A stretch of DNA of 64,000 bases from Setaria digitata (Eukaryota; Nematoda; Chromadorea; Rhabditida; Setariidae), in assembly GCA_003640385.1 (NCBI GenBank), contig RCAB01000098.1, forward strand, positions 62,001 through 126,000, read 5' to 3'. Below the pieces are notes generated by a model that saw only the letters and a list, made by a program, of their open reading frames with translations, ran no database searches and had not been told where the DNA came from. Made by a program: the position numbers and the translations under genes. Positions 1-11,734 of the stretch are shown in pieces. Numbering within the stretch: the stretch's first letter is position 1; each line of letters starts with the position of its first letter.

Positions 1-308
1 CTATTTGAAAAGATTTTGTTTTTTGTTTTTTTTTTTTTGTTGTAAATTTTTGATTCGATTTTGAAAATAGACTACCTAGTGCTGTACTATTTATACTTTT
101 TTAATACTAAGAAAAAAAAAAGAAAAGAACAAACAAAAGAAAAAAAACAGAAATTTAATCATCATAAATTTTATTTTAATTCATCCATTGATATGATACA
201 AACATATTGAACTATAAAATGACATAATTAAGCATATAGTATAATATAGCAGCTATTAACAAATACAAACAAACAGTTTATCTTTTCTGTATTTGAATAA
301 TTTAAGGA

Positions 309-416
<108 letters not shown>

Positions 417-685
417 CCTCCTCTTTCGATCTCGTTTTATTGGGAAAATGAAAAATTGCATGAATAATAAATTAAAAAAACGAAATGAAGTGATGCGTAA
501 TATTTGAAGCTACCAAACATTCATATTTCTTTTCCAGTATTACAGCATTAATAAATTTGATAATCTTTAGCCAGTAGTGATAGCATATACCAGTAGCAAA
601 AACTCTCATTATTAATCATTTAAAGAGGCATCTCGCATTTGATTTATTATTTCAAGCTTACACAAGCAATCATTTAGAATTTCAT

Positions 686-719
<34 letters not shown>

Positions 720-2599
720 TCCACGAAACTTCGCCATTTGTTCAAATGTTACAATATACAAAAATCATTTTAGTAAAGAGAAAAAAGAAGAAAAAGTTTG
801 GAATGTAATTGTTTTGCTTCTTCTGAACGAATATTATGCAGCAATGGACTCTTTTCATTGTAATTTCACTTAATTTTAGCTCTCTAAAATGATGCTTTTC
901 ATTAAATATTTGAATTTGTTAATTTTCAACACTCTAATCGTCTAAAACTTTTTATTGAATATTTAAACTTCTTAAATTTCAATAATCCGAATAAATTAAA
1001 CTTTTCATGTTATTGCTATTTCATTTCCTTACAGTATAAAGTAAAAAATTTCATCAAGTATTTAAATTTGCTAAATTTTAATGATCCAAACGCTTTATTC
1101 CTAGGGAGAAAGAAGTATTTTTATTTGTACTATTTTTTTAATGCGTAATAAAATAATAATTTTATTTGTTTTGCTTATACGGTAAAATTTTCATTTAACA
1201 CTAGTTAGTTTGTGAAAATGTTAGAAAAAAAAAAACATAAGTTTTGTGAAATAATTAAAAAAAATTTCAACTATCTTTTTTGTTTCTCGCTTATTACCCA
1301 TTTCGACATTTTGCAATTATTTAATTTGAACATTTATATTCATTTTTTTTAACCTTTAACCTTTTCTCAGTTCCAGTAATCTCTTCACTTTCATGTAATA
1401 ATTTTCCCTAGGAGAGGAAAAGAAAGGAGGAAAAGAGAATGAAATGAACGATTTGCTGTCATATCAAAAAACGAATATCCTCTAAAGCTTTTTGCAAATA
1501 TTGTCACCATCATGGATAATTAGCTCTCGAAAATACTTTATAATCCAAACAACAATTAAGTTATATCGCTTATAATTTAGCTCCATTTTATTCGCTTTAG
1601 GTTCCTAACACTTTCCTTCTCATTCCTTTGCTGGCCAGCGAAAATTTCGAACAAATTCTACCAATAATCTCTTCTCACTTATCACACCATCAATTCGCTT
1701 ATCAGAATCACTCCTCCTGTTATCACTATTATCACTACCGATAGCAATGACAATAATGATAAAACTGTAATCAGAGATTATTGTATTTTACAAAAAGACT
1801 ACTATTTCAGCAATACTGATAATAATATGTCATTGATAAGGTAATCATTGGACAATATCTGATGACCAATTAGATTTTTTCTACTCAGCACTGTCCATAA
1901 TTGGACATATCAGTCATTAGTCAGTATTAGAATTGAAACTTTTACGTATTTTTTTTTTTTGAATTTTTATCGAAATTTTTTTCAAAAAAAAAAAGAAAAG
2001 AAAAAAGTGAAATAGGCAAAAACATAAAAAATATAAAAAAAAATGGAAAATGTAAGGCAAAAATTTTTGATTTCCTTTGGCAACTTTTCGTGTGTCACTA
2101 TTGACCACTATCACGTAAAAAAAACGTTAGGAAAGTTGCCAAACAAAAAAGATGGACAAGTGCAAACATTGCATCATAAAACGTAAAATTTAATTTAAAA
2201 TTTTCTTATTAAACCGCATATCTAATTTCAAACTTTGGAGACAAAGAATTGTGAATGATTTTTGAAATTTTTTGCTCTCAATAATAATTTATCACAAAGC
2301 ATTCTAATTTTTTTCGATGCAAAATTTCGACAAAATTATTTTGAAAATGAAATTAAAAAAAAAAAAGTAAATTTTGTTAAATCGTAAACAAAGAAATTAT
2401 AAATGTTGATGAATTATGTGAAAAAGACGGAATATAAATTTCTACACGAGTAGCTCTTTTCATGTCGAATGTTTTAACGATAATTTAGAAAATTAAAAAA
2501 AAAAAAAAAAGCGAAAAAATTATTTCATGCTTTAGCTGTCCTAAGCATCGATCTCAGTAGCACGACATGCTTATAGGTCGTTTTAGTGATAAGTAACTA

Positions 2600-2852
2600 A
2601 TGATAATGATAAAGGACAACAATATCCATTCGTTTGCATTTTGAAAATATAAGATAATGATCAAAGATGTCAATATTTGTTTATTTGCATTTTAAAGATA
2701 TATAATTAGTGATAAAAAAAAAAATAGCAATGTCTGTTCATTTCCATCTCCAAGATAGAAGATAATGATAAAAGATGGCAATATCTATTCATTTGCATTT
2801 CGAAGATAGAAGATAATGATAAAAGATAACAATGTCCATTTTGCAAATGATA
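2600..2852. repeat. Degenerate minisatellite, period about 51-54 bp
   Basis: The core GATAATGATAAAAGAT followed by CAATATC..ATT and TTTGCATTT recurs at about 2602, 2653, 2709, 2761 and 2812. The third copy is the most diverged and carries an A run. The last two copies are the most alike, consistent with recent addition at the right edge. Confidence 0.8.
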
Positions 2853-4029
2853 TTTATTACGAGTGCACTAACGTATAATAAATTAAAAACAAAAATTTGC
2901 TTGTTTTTAATTTATTCTTTTGGTTTTTTTTTTATTTTTTTTTGTTTTTGTTTTGTTTTTTTTTTTTTTTTTTTGTTTTAACTGGTTCATCCTAGTAAAT
3001 TTTGTTCAAACTTGCAGCATATCCATTGTATATGGGCACTATCATTGATAACGCATAATCTTATTCGTATATTTCATTAGAATAATTCTTTTTTTTTTTT
3101 TCTTTTTTAAATTATATAAATCAATAACCTTATAGCACACTTTTTCGCTTCATTTTTTTTTTCGTCTGTCAATAAAATTGTCTTTCTTATTACTCTTGGA
3201 AAAAAAAAATTTAAGTGTAATGAAATTTTGCGGGTTAGGAAAAAAAAATTACACTTAAGAAGGAGAAGAAAAGTTATCCAAGTCTTTCAAATTTGAATTT
3301 GAAATTTAATTTAGCAACAAAATTAGGACTCATCATGTATAATTAGTATGAAACACGAACTAAGGACTTAGCACAATGAATGATCATTTAGTCAGGGCAG
3401 AGAAACTGTTAACATGTGGTTTTTTCAAAAAAAAAAAATGGAAAATTGGATAAGAAAAGGTGAAATAAAATCAAATCAAATAGCTAAGTAAGTTTAAAAA
3501 ATTTATTTTAGAGCAAGTTGGATATCACTGAGATCACATATCAAAATAATAAATTCCTTGATTTTTTCTTTTTTTTCCTAAAAGATATTTAAATGCTTTT
3601 TTTCTTTGCGCAAACGAAATCTTTCTGTTGAAAAAATTAGCCTCATATTAATATTTCGTTTTGTTGAGAAAAAAAGGCAAACTTAAATTAACAATGAAAA
3701 TATTCCTCAGAAATAATAATTCTTTTTTTTTTTTTTTTTTTTTTTTTTTGCAGAATTTATTTACAAATCGACAATCCGATAAGCATTCATTAAGGTAAAG
3801 CAATGACTTATTTTTCTTTATAATTAATGAGAAATTTCTCACTAAGATTGAGGGAGAGAGAGAGGGAATAAAGTCATCATTTGGCTAATATCGTACGGTG
3901 ATATTTTCTATCAATGTTATTAGGATGAAGAGCAAGTTAAAATTCCTACAGTTAGTTATAAACGTACCGCAAATGAATGGTACTTAAGAATTTATGATTG
4001 AAAGTTAGGTGTAAGTTTTATCATTTCAG

Positions 4030-7000
4030 ACAAAACATCTCTAATTCATTTGATTCGAGCTATTTATCAGTTAGTTCTGCAAAAAATTTTTCCCATGAAC
4101 TGCTAGCAAAGCCTGAATCAGTTACTACATTGGAAAAAACAGCACAGAAAATGAATTCACTAAAATCAACAACTATGTTTGACAACGATCAAAAGGTTTT
4201 CTTAATGTATCAAACTTTTTAAGTTAACTTTTCCTTTTTTTTTAGTTAATTAATTAGTGAATAATAATTAAGTAATATGATATGTGACACATTACATATT
4301 ATAATTAAATTTGTTTTTATAGAAAAATAAAAGTCGTCCTTCAATAACAGTCAGTTTATCGTTGCAAAGCAAAGTAAACAGCCAGAATAGCAAGAAAGTA
4401 AATTTTTAATTTTAATCAGAAATTAAATATGGTAATTGCTAAAGTACTAGCGAAAATTGCAGGAAATTTGTTGAAAATAGATTAAACATAAATTATTATA
4501 AGAAAAACATATTTTGAAAATGACTGTTTTGTTAAAACGAATCATTCAGATGCCAGTTGAAAATAACCAACAAAAAGATACATTAACTAGCAACTGAATA
4601 AAGGTAAAAGGTTAATTTTGACAGTTGAAATTTTCTAAAAAAAAAAAAAAATTGTGCAAATATGGAGAAAAAAAAACACTGCAACTTTCTATTTATTGTA
4701 TTATAAAATATTAAAAAAAAATATATGTTTTAATTTTTTACATTGTAAAATATATTATGAAAATATATGTTAAAACTGTACATTAAAAAAAAAAAAACTG
4801 TTATATATACATTTGAAAAAATATTCTAATTGAAAATTAATTAGTAAAAAAAATCTTCTTTTAATTTATTAAAAAATTTTTAAAATTTCTGTTTTAAAGA
4901 CTTTTTCTTAAAACGATTTCATTTATCAAAAATTTATTCATATATACTAAATTTAACTAAGTAAATGCTAAAAATGGCGAAAAAAAAAAGAATTGAAAAA
5001 TCTAACTTCTGCAACTTTTTATTGAGGAAGGAATAGATTGCGTGATTAGGAAAGTTAAAAAGAACAGAAATGAGTTTTTTTGTTTTTTCTTTTTAGAAAA
5101 ATATTAAAAAATTTCAAGTAAATTTCAGAAATTTGTATGAACTGGCTTTATTGCCTTCCTCAAATGCACTACTATTTTCCACATCTCTCTTTCTTTCTTT
5201 CTTTTCTTTCTTTTTTTTTTCAAATAAATTTGAAATTTTTTAATTCCTATGCTAAAATTTAAGTACTGTTAACAAAAAGTTTCCAAAATAGATCACTCGA
5301 AGGCCACGCTCAAGTGATATCACCAAGACATCATCACAAACAGGAAGTAGCGGTAGTAGCAGTAGAAAAAGTGATCGCGTTAGTATGACACCAACATTGC
5401 AACGTTCTTCAACTGGTTCCTCAACTAAGTCACCTTCAATATCACCCAATTCACAGGTAAATTAAATCTCAAATTGAATGAACGAAATCACTTTTGGTAA
5501 ATCTTTAATTCATCTCAAAAATTAATTATATAAATTTATCAAAAATCAGTCTATTTATCATAATTATTATCTGATGCAAATGATATGAAGATGAAACTTT
5601 AAAATCCGGCAATGTTAAAGCTTGCCAAGTGCAATAAAGAAAATAGCTTATTAGACGACAAATGTCAACTGCAGAAAAACATTCAAATGCAATCTAGCAA
5701 AGGTGACCTTATCAGAGAAAACCCTCGGGAATGATGGATTAGAGGTTAGACTTCCTCGAAATATCCAGGATAGATGAATTAAGCTTTAGCTTTCCTGTGA
5801 AGAGAAACGATCAACTCTCCGTCTGTTTTCAAACACTTAATTCTTGAAATTTCAAACTGTTTCGAAACTTAAATTTCGAATTTAAAATTAACCAAAATAT
5901 CGCTCAATAGAATAGTTTATTGGATATGGATTATTTTTTTTAGCCTAATTAAATAATAAGCTTAATTTTTTCTTTCAGCCAATCATCATTTTATTTTGTG
6001 TAGATAATGCGCGATCAGATATAAATAGGATTACGACTTATTTGTTTTTTTTTTGGCTTAATTAATTAATAAGATTAACTTCTCTTTCCAGTCAATCATA
6101 TTATTTTGTATGGATAATGCACGATCAGATATAGGATTGAGAATTATCCAACGAATGGCACATAAACGTGATGATTTTGCACAATTTTACGGAAATTTAA
6201 GTAATGAACAGTCTAATGAACTGGTTATGGAATTGAAAAAATTCCTCACTGATATTGTACGAAACATTGGAAATTCTGAAAAGGTAAGTGTTATTCAAAA
6301 AAAAAAAAAATCTCAAATTTGAAAATTTTGTTCACCATTTAATTTCTTCTAAAATTTCAATTTGCTCGGACACAAGGAAGAGCGAAAGACAAAAAAGTTT
6401 TTTTTTTTCATTTAAATCTTCAGATTCGACAAATATCGAATAGATATGGCATTGAACAGGCTCATAAGCGCAGTTGGGGCTTCAAGGCTGATTTTTTTTC
6501 TCTCCTGGCAGATGCGCTTACAACTGAATGTGTTTTTCTGGATGGTGCTGCTCATCAGGTAACTCATGAAGAAAATTTAAAAATTCAAAAACTACCCAAT
6601 TTCATTTTTTTCCAGTGTTTTACATCAATTTCAAAATTATTTCCTTTTCTTTTAAAGAAGTATTTTAGGACTGTTTCAGTTTTTTTTTTTTTTTTTTTTT
6701 TTTTTTGTTTAAATTATTATCCGCATTAACATGTTATCACTTTATCGTGATGATAAAATAAATAGTAAATAAAGTTACTATTTAAATAAAAAAATAAATA
6801 TTTTCCACAGTGAATAAAACAATAATTCTGAATTCTAAAAAAAAAAAAAAAATTTCTTTCCATCTTTTGTTTGTTTCTTTTTCTTTTTCTCTTTTTATAG
6901 CCTACAGAAACAATTGAAGCTTGGGCAACATTAGTTGAATTAATGTTTACAAATGTCCGTGATGGATATTACATGGAGGTTTGTATTAACCTTAATTTTA

Positions 7001-7352
7001 AAATTTTAATCTGATAAATGATAATGCTATCATCCTGCAATAACTTTCTAATAGATATCACGAAATGCTTACCAACTAAAACTTTCCTAATTGGAAATTG
7101 CTAATAAAAGGAAAAAGAAAAATGGAAAATGGTTGCATGAGTAAAAAAATTCTTACCAAAATCGCATCCATCAACCTCAAACGTATAAGTTATTTGATCT
7201 TGAATTTTTTTTTTTTTTAGACTAGACAATTACGCCGCAATTGGCAGAATTTTAACAGTCAATCAAATCTAAGTAGTCAATCGGATCAAAGTCTCGACGG
7301 TGATTCTCTTCAGTCCCCATCCTCTCTACATCATATGTTCACCACAGTCTAA
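4030..7352 (+). CDS. Nematode globin with Ser-rich N-terminal extension (5' end unresolved)
   Basis: Seven exons join in frame: 4030-4195, 4323-4397, 5292-5456, 6092-6283, 6424-6558, 6901-6978, 7221-7352 (stop TAA). They give 313 residues from the first visible full codon. The first ~135 residues are low-complexity, Ser/Thr/Asn-rich (GSSGSSSRKS, TGSSTKSPS). Residues about 137-295 read as a globin fold: helix A/B segment with IIQRMAHKRDDFAQFYG, an F helix with ISNRYGIEQAHKRSWGF, where His ~213 is the likely proximal haem ligand, then FKADFFSLLADAL and an H helix ending MFTNVRDGYY. A Ser/Gln-rich 43-residue tail follows. C. elegans has a large globin family with such extended members; function may be redox or O2 signalling rather than transport. 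The first visible exon opens with one base completing a codon, so an upstream exon probably exists. Alternatively the acceptor at 4029 could receive a spliced leader, with an in-frame ATG at 4150. Confidence 0.82.
5943..6035 (+). pseudogene. Duplicated acceptor plus 5' part of globin exon (decoy exon)
   Basis: The segment reading TTTCAG then CCAATCATCATTTTATTTTG at 5973-5998 is a diverged copy, about 113 bp upstream, of the real intron end and exon start at 6086-6150. Both encode ILFC-(V/M)-DNARSDI. After that the upstream copy diverges (AATAGGATTACG) and lacks a donor that would restore the domain. It is a partial tandem duplication, probably non-coding. Confidence 0.75.
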
Positions 7353-8169
7353 AGTTCTTAAATTTACCAAACATATTCCAATTCACTTAATAGAAAAAAA
7401 AGGATATAAAATTACGGTANAAATCATCTCATGACCCTTAATAACTAATTAATTTAATTGTTTTTCTGTATATTCCATGTGATTCTTTGTTGGGCAAGCC
7501 GTAATCTCAACTAACAATGAATCGCCCGCAGATGAAGGGTTTTAGGCTTCCACAACGTGGGATGAAAATGAACTTCTTAATGAATTTTTTAATTTCATTA
7601 ATTTCCACTTAGTTTCAGTCTTGGCATTACTTCTTCTGAAGTTACAGGTAGGAATGAGTCATAAAACAAGGATCCTATTAGTAAATAAATTCTATCCATT
7701 CAATTCGTATTTTCGCTATAAATTGGGCTATATTGAATCGCAATTATTTTATTTAATCAAATACATGAAGTCTTTTCAAATGAATTCATCTAAATTTTAT
7801 TCATTATCAGAATAATAACTACTTATTGGACTAGTTAGATTAAGACTAGGAAATTCACGTACATCGAACTGTTTAATGAGTAACACTGAAACAAGCTATT
7901 ATAAAATGTTGAAAATTCAGGGAGCCTCATTTATTTAACGTGTGAAACATAGGATAGAAGAAACAAGAAACACATTTACTCATGCATTTTGAAGCCAGTG
8001 AAATTTCCTAGAAGTTTCAAAATCATATTTAAATGGAATTTTGCTGTTATTTGTTACTATTGTACATTATCATTTTTGTGTTATACTTACTAATATTTCC
8101 TTTTTCCTTGAGAAATATTTCTGATAAATTTAGCTTACAAATGTAAAGCTAATCAATGAGTTGGAAAGA

Positions 8170-8217
<48 letters not shown>

Positions 8218-9301
8218 AGAAGTAATGAGAGTGATTTCCTCATCAGTTCAAATGTTAAACAATTCACAATGCATTTACCAGCATAATATTATGATTAATG
8301 GTTCATCAATTTTCAATTAATAAATGTATATCATCAAAACTTTTCCACTTTCCACGTTGTCATAAAGCGTAACAATCAAATCAAGAAATAACAAACTAAA
8401 TGAAGCGTACTAATTTTGTGGAAGTGATATTCTTTCAAACAAACTGAAGTATCCATTATTTAATTTGTTTAAAAATTAAACAGCACTTGTAGTTGAAGAG
8501 CTTCACACTTATCATTTCAGCAACTAAACTGATTTTATTATAGTCACAACTTTTGTAAAAATAAATCTCGAAGTATAGTGATTGATTTTGAAATAAAAAA
8601 AAAAAAGGAAGAAAAAAAAGATCCAACTCTCAAATTTGATCTTGCGCATGATTTAACGAAAATTCCATGTTTTCTGATATATCCGGCTTGCTGCAGAATG
8701 TAAAGAGCCGTACAGTGTCGAGATACATTGAAGTACCGTCAAGTTCGGGTCATGAATCAATCGATGAATGTACTGTGCAATTTCCTTTGTTATCAATTTG
8801 TTATAGATTTGTAGACTTCACAGGCTTTATTACTTGACACAGCACAGAAATTTAGGAACTGAAAAAAAAAGACGAAAATGACAACCCTACACACACAAAA
8901 GAAAAAACACTTTGGAGTATATAGAGAAGTGCTGAGTAAATAAACATGCATAATTAATAAATGCAGATTTAATTTAAAGCTGCCTGTTAATTTTTATTGA
9001 GGAATTTGCATGTCTTTGCAGTTCAAATTGCAAATTTTATTCGGACAGCTATGTCGGTAATTCCAATTTGAAACAAATAATGACGGACTGATCAGTAACA
9101 GATAAATTTCAATAATAACAACGTAACTCAAATGTAAGACACAAGAGTTTATGACGTCTTCTCCCGGGTGCCTACCAAAAAATTTACAGGAGAAAATCTA
9201 AAAATTTCAAAAATCATGTTGTTCCAAGACATGAAGGACTATATCCTACTGTTTTGCTCCATTATCATATTATGAACTTAGAACAAAAGGTTAAAACAGG
9301 G
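7353..9301. other. Convergent intergenic region (3' flanks of globin and PTP)
   Basis: Two genes point at each other across this 1.95 kb. It holds a single N at 7420 (no flanking duplication seen), an AATAAA on the plus strand at 7684-7689 that could serve the globin transcript, an (AT)n run at 8172-8214, and on the minus strand AATAAA at 9041-9036, about 260 bp past the phosphatase stop. No coding exon is seen. Confidence 0.6.
8172..8214. repeat. (AT)n microsatellite
   Basis: Uninterrupted AT dinucleotides of about 43 bp, beginning just after GAAAC and ending at AAGAGAAG. Confidence 0.95.
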
Positions 9302-11168
9302 TTACTTCTTAATTTTAGAATCGTATTCTTTAAGAAACGATTCTGCCGCACGACGCACATCATCGGATAACGGTTCGCCAGAGCTCAACGCATATTCGGT
9401 TAACACACGACTTAAATACAAATACTGAATTTCAGTCTGTATACATTGCGCCCGTTTCTTTCTGAGATCTTTTACAAGCTGAAAAAAATACCTTAATCGA
9501 TTGATAAATGACAATTCCCAATATTTCCAACAGTTTCTACAAATCTAGTCCGAATAAGAGAAATTTAGAATTTAATGAAATTATATAAAAATTTGATAAG
9601 AGAAAAATTAGAGTAATTACCATTGCCAAATCAACTTTACGGCCGTCGTGAAACCGTCTAATTCCCAGCTCAATAGCGACAACGGTACCAGTTCGTCCGA
9701 TTCCGGCAGAACAATGCACAACACATGGTGCTCCAGTGCTCCTCACCAATGACAACAACTTCAAAGGGATCATCGCATTTTCATGACTTGGAATTCCACG
9801 ATCAGGCCAGCTGAAAAAACACTGAATTTAGAATTATAGCGTCATCTTTCTCTACAGCATTGTTTGTTTAACCGCTTTCTGTTGAACATCTAAGAATAAC
9901 AGCAGAAACTACTGCTTACGTGCTCCATCGATATTGCTTCACTACTAATGGCTCTTTGTTGTTCACAGAAGGCGATTGTTTGAATTCATCTTTGAGCTGT
10001 ACTTTGAAAAGAAGAACTTCGAAGTCAGAATTTTCTTCACCAACTTTCTCAACATCTACCATACTAAGTTCCAACTTATCACCATTTTCCGGCCAATACA
10101 CGGCACATTTTGGTTTGCCATCTTCAGATGGTCTAAAAGAAATTAATTTCTCCAAAATCTAAAGACCATATTCGGGATCATAAACGTGAAAAAAAAAGGA
10201 CTATTTTAAAACAAAGATGCAAGATTAACAACAAATATTAAAACCAGACCAAGTGTTATCAAGCGGTTAAAAATAATAATCACCGCATGAAACATTCTCT
10301 CTTCCTCGTATGAGGTCAAAGTAATACTAAAATAATGCTATAATCACAATATTCTCTTCTTAACTGTCATTAAAAAAACACGACAACAAACCTGCAAAGC
10401 ATAAGAATTGTTTCAGCACGTTCCTGAAATACCATTCTCCAGAAATCATCCCTAGTCGTCTGTAAAGGACCCTAAAACATTTTAGGTTTAAGTGACAAAC
10501 ATTATAATGCATCAAAAATATTTCATAAATAAATTATTCATACGCTGTTCTAAATTGCACTACAGTTGTGACATTAAAACATATGTTGCGACCTTTCAAT
10601 CTTCCTTCTGGACAGGAAAACTAAGTCTGTTGAATTTTGGCTTTTTTTTTTTTCATAAGCAGGGATATCAAGGTTTGAAAAAAAACCTGAGTACAGATAA
10701 ATTTGTTTTGCAACTCGGGAAACAACACGTAATTTGCATGTATATAATCACCACTTGCGGCTGGTCCAATTTTCAAAACTACACGAGTTTCATCAACACA
10801 TAGGACATCTACAATTATTTATTTCATGGCATAAATTTTGTATTTTAAAGACTTCACTGCAGAAAAATCGCCACTACTTTTATAACACCAAATAAATCAA
10901 AATTAGACAATTGAAAAAAAAAAAAAAAAAAAAAAAAACTACTACGACTCAATGAGATCACATAAATTTCGATAAAAAAAAAAAAAAACTCACCAGAATA
11001 GCGGTTTTTAGCCATATTCATTATGAATGCTTTATGAGAGCCAGACGGTATATCTTCCACATCAATTTTGCGATATTCCGAAGCCAAGCCTGTCATACCT
11101 TTCTCATTCATATCTTTGATAAATCGAGACATTGATTCCACAGGTGTCTGAATATCAAGAAGCTCCAT
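9302..11168 (-). CDS. Cytosolic protein tyrosine phosphatase, classical, nematode-type
   Basis: Exons in transcript order: 11168-10994, 10808-10687, 10471-10392, 10132-9920, 9810-9621, 9478-9302. From the in-frame ATG at 11168 they give 318 residues and all phases match. The N-terminal part carries a helix with EKGMTGLASEYRKI, then the phosphotyrosine loop KNRYSDVLCVDETRVVL, GDYIHANYV, FICTQGPLQTTRDDFWRM, the WPD loop (Asp ~200), the signature HCSAGIGRTG (Cys ~230, Arg ~236) and the Q loop QTEIQY. All catalytic residues are present, so it should hydrolyse phosphotyrosine. No signal peptide or membrane segment is visible in this model. It resembles the expanded single-domain PTP family of nematodes, many of which are germline-expressed in C. 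elegans; substrate unknown. Further 5' coding exons are likely, because the first exon is preceded by an acceptor (CCAG or TTTAG) and an open exon lies at 11621-11734. Confidence 0.92.
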
Positions 11169-11620
11169 TACACTAAATTCTGGCAAAAGCAATTATTTTA
11201 AGAATCAAGAAGCAAAAAAGAAGAAAGTGCACAGTTGGAGGGCAACAGCAAACAGGAGGGACAAGATATGAAACGAGATAAAAGCATTTTTTAAAATCCC
11301 TTGAGAATTTCGTATCATACTGCAAATGAAGATTTTGTGTTTCAGAAATGGCACCGAAAAAAAGGAAAAAGGAAAAAAAAAACACGGAGTATGCAGAAAA
11401 TAACGTTAAAGACATTAAAGACCACAATTTTAAATGGATAAAAGAATAAATTTCGAAGTAACCAATTTCATGCAGTACCAAAATTTTCCCAATGATAATT
11501 TGGGTCGAACACCAAACCAATATGCTTTGAATTTTGATCGTTGTTTTTTTTTTTCGCTCAATTTCAAATTAAATATTCAAAATGTGTTTAAAAAAACGAA
11601 AGAAAAAGATAAACCGTGAC

Positions 11621-11734
11621 CGTGATGGGATCATTATCAGCGACAGCATTTGAGATAGCCTCGGAGGCCGTCGCCAAGGCTTCACGAACACGGCTACCGA
11701 ATCGTTGCACAATATTGGCCAGTGCTGATATCCT
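11621..11734 (-). CDS. Probable upstream PTP exon
   Basis: This is a 38-codon open segment with acceptor TTCTGTAG and unusually GC-rich codons. It reads RISALANIVQRFGSRVREAL and then ATASEAISNAVADNDPIT, an Ala-rich amphipathic helix. The simple donors after it (ACG|GTCACG or ACG|GTTTAT) end in phase 0, which does not match the phase of the next exon. A poor donor, CTTTC|GTTTTTTT, would fit and read through to SVMELL. The join is therefore unresolved: a micro-exon, an atypical donor, or an alternative 5' end are all possible. Confidence 0.55.

Noticed and set aside
3365..3440. Possible first exon of the globin gene (MNDHLVRAEKLLTCG)
   Set aside because: Available donors end in phase 1, but the exon at 4030 needs two bases from upstream; no consistent join.
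10492..10803. 103-codon plus-strand frame over the PTP gene
   Set aside because: Antisense shadow of a well-supported phosphatase exon; translation is not protein-like.
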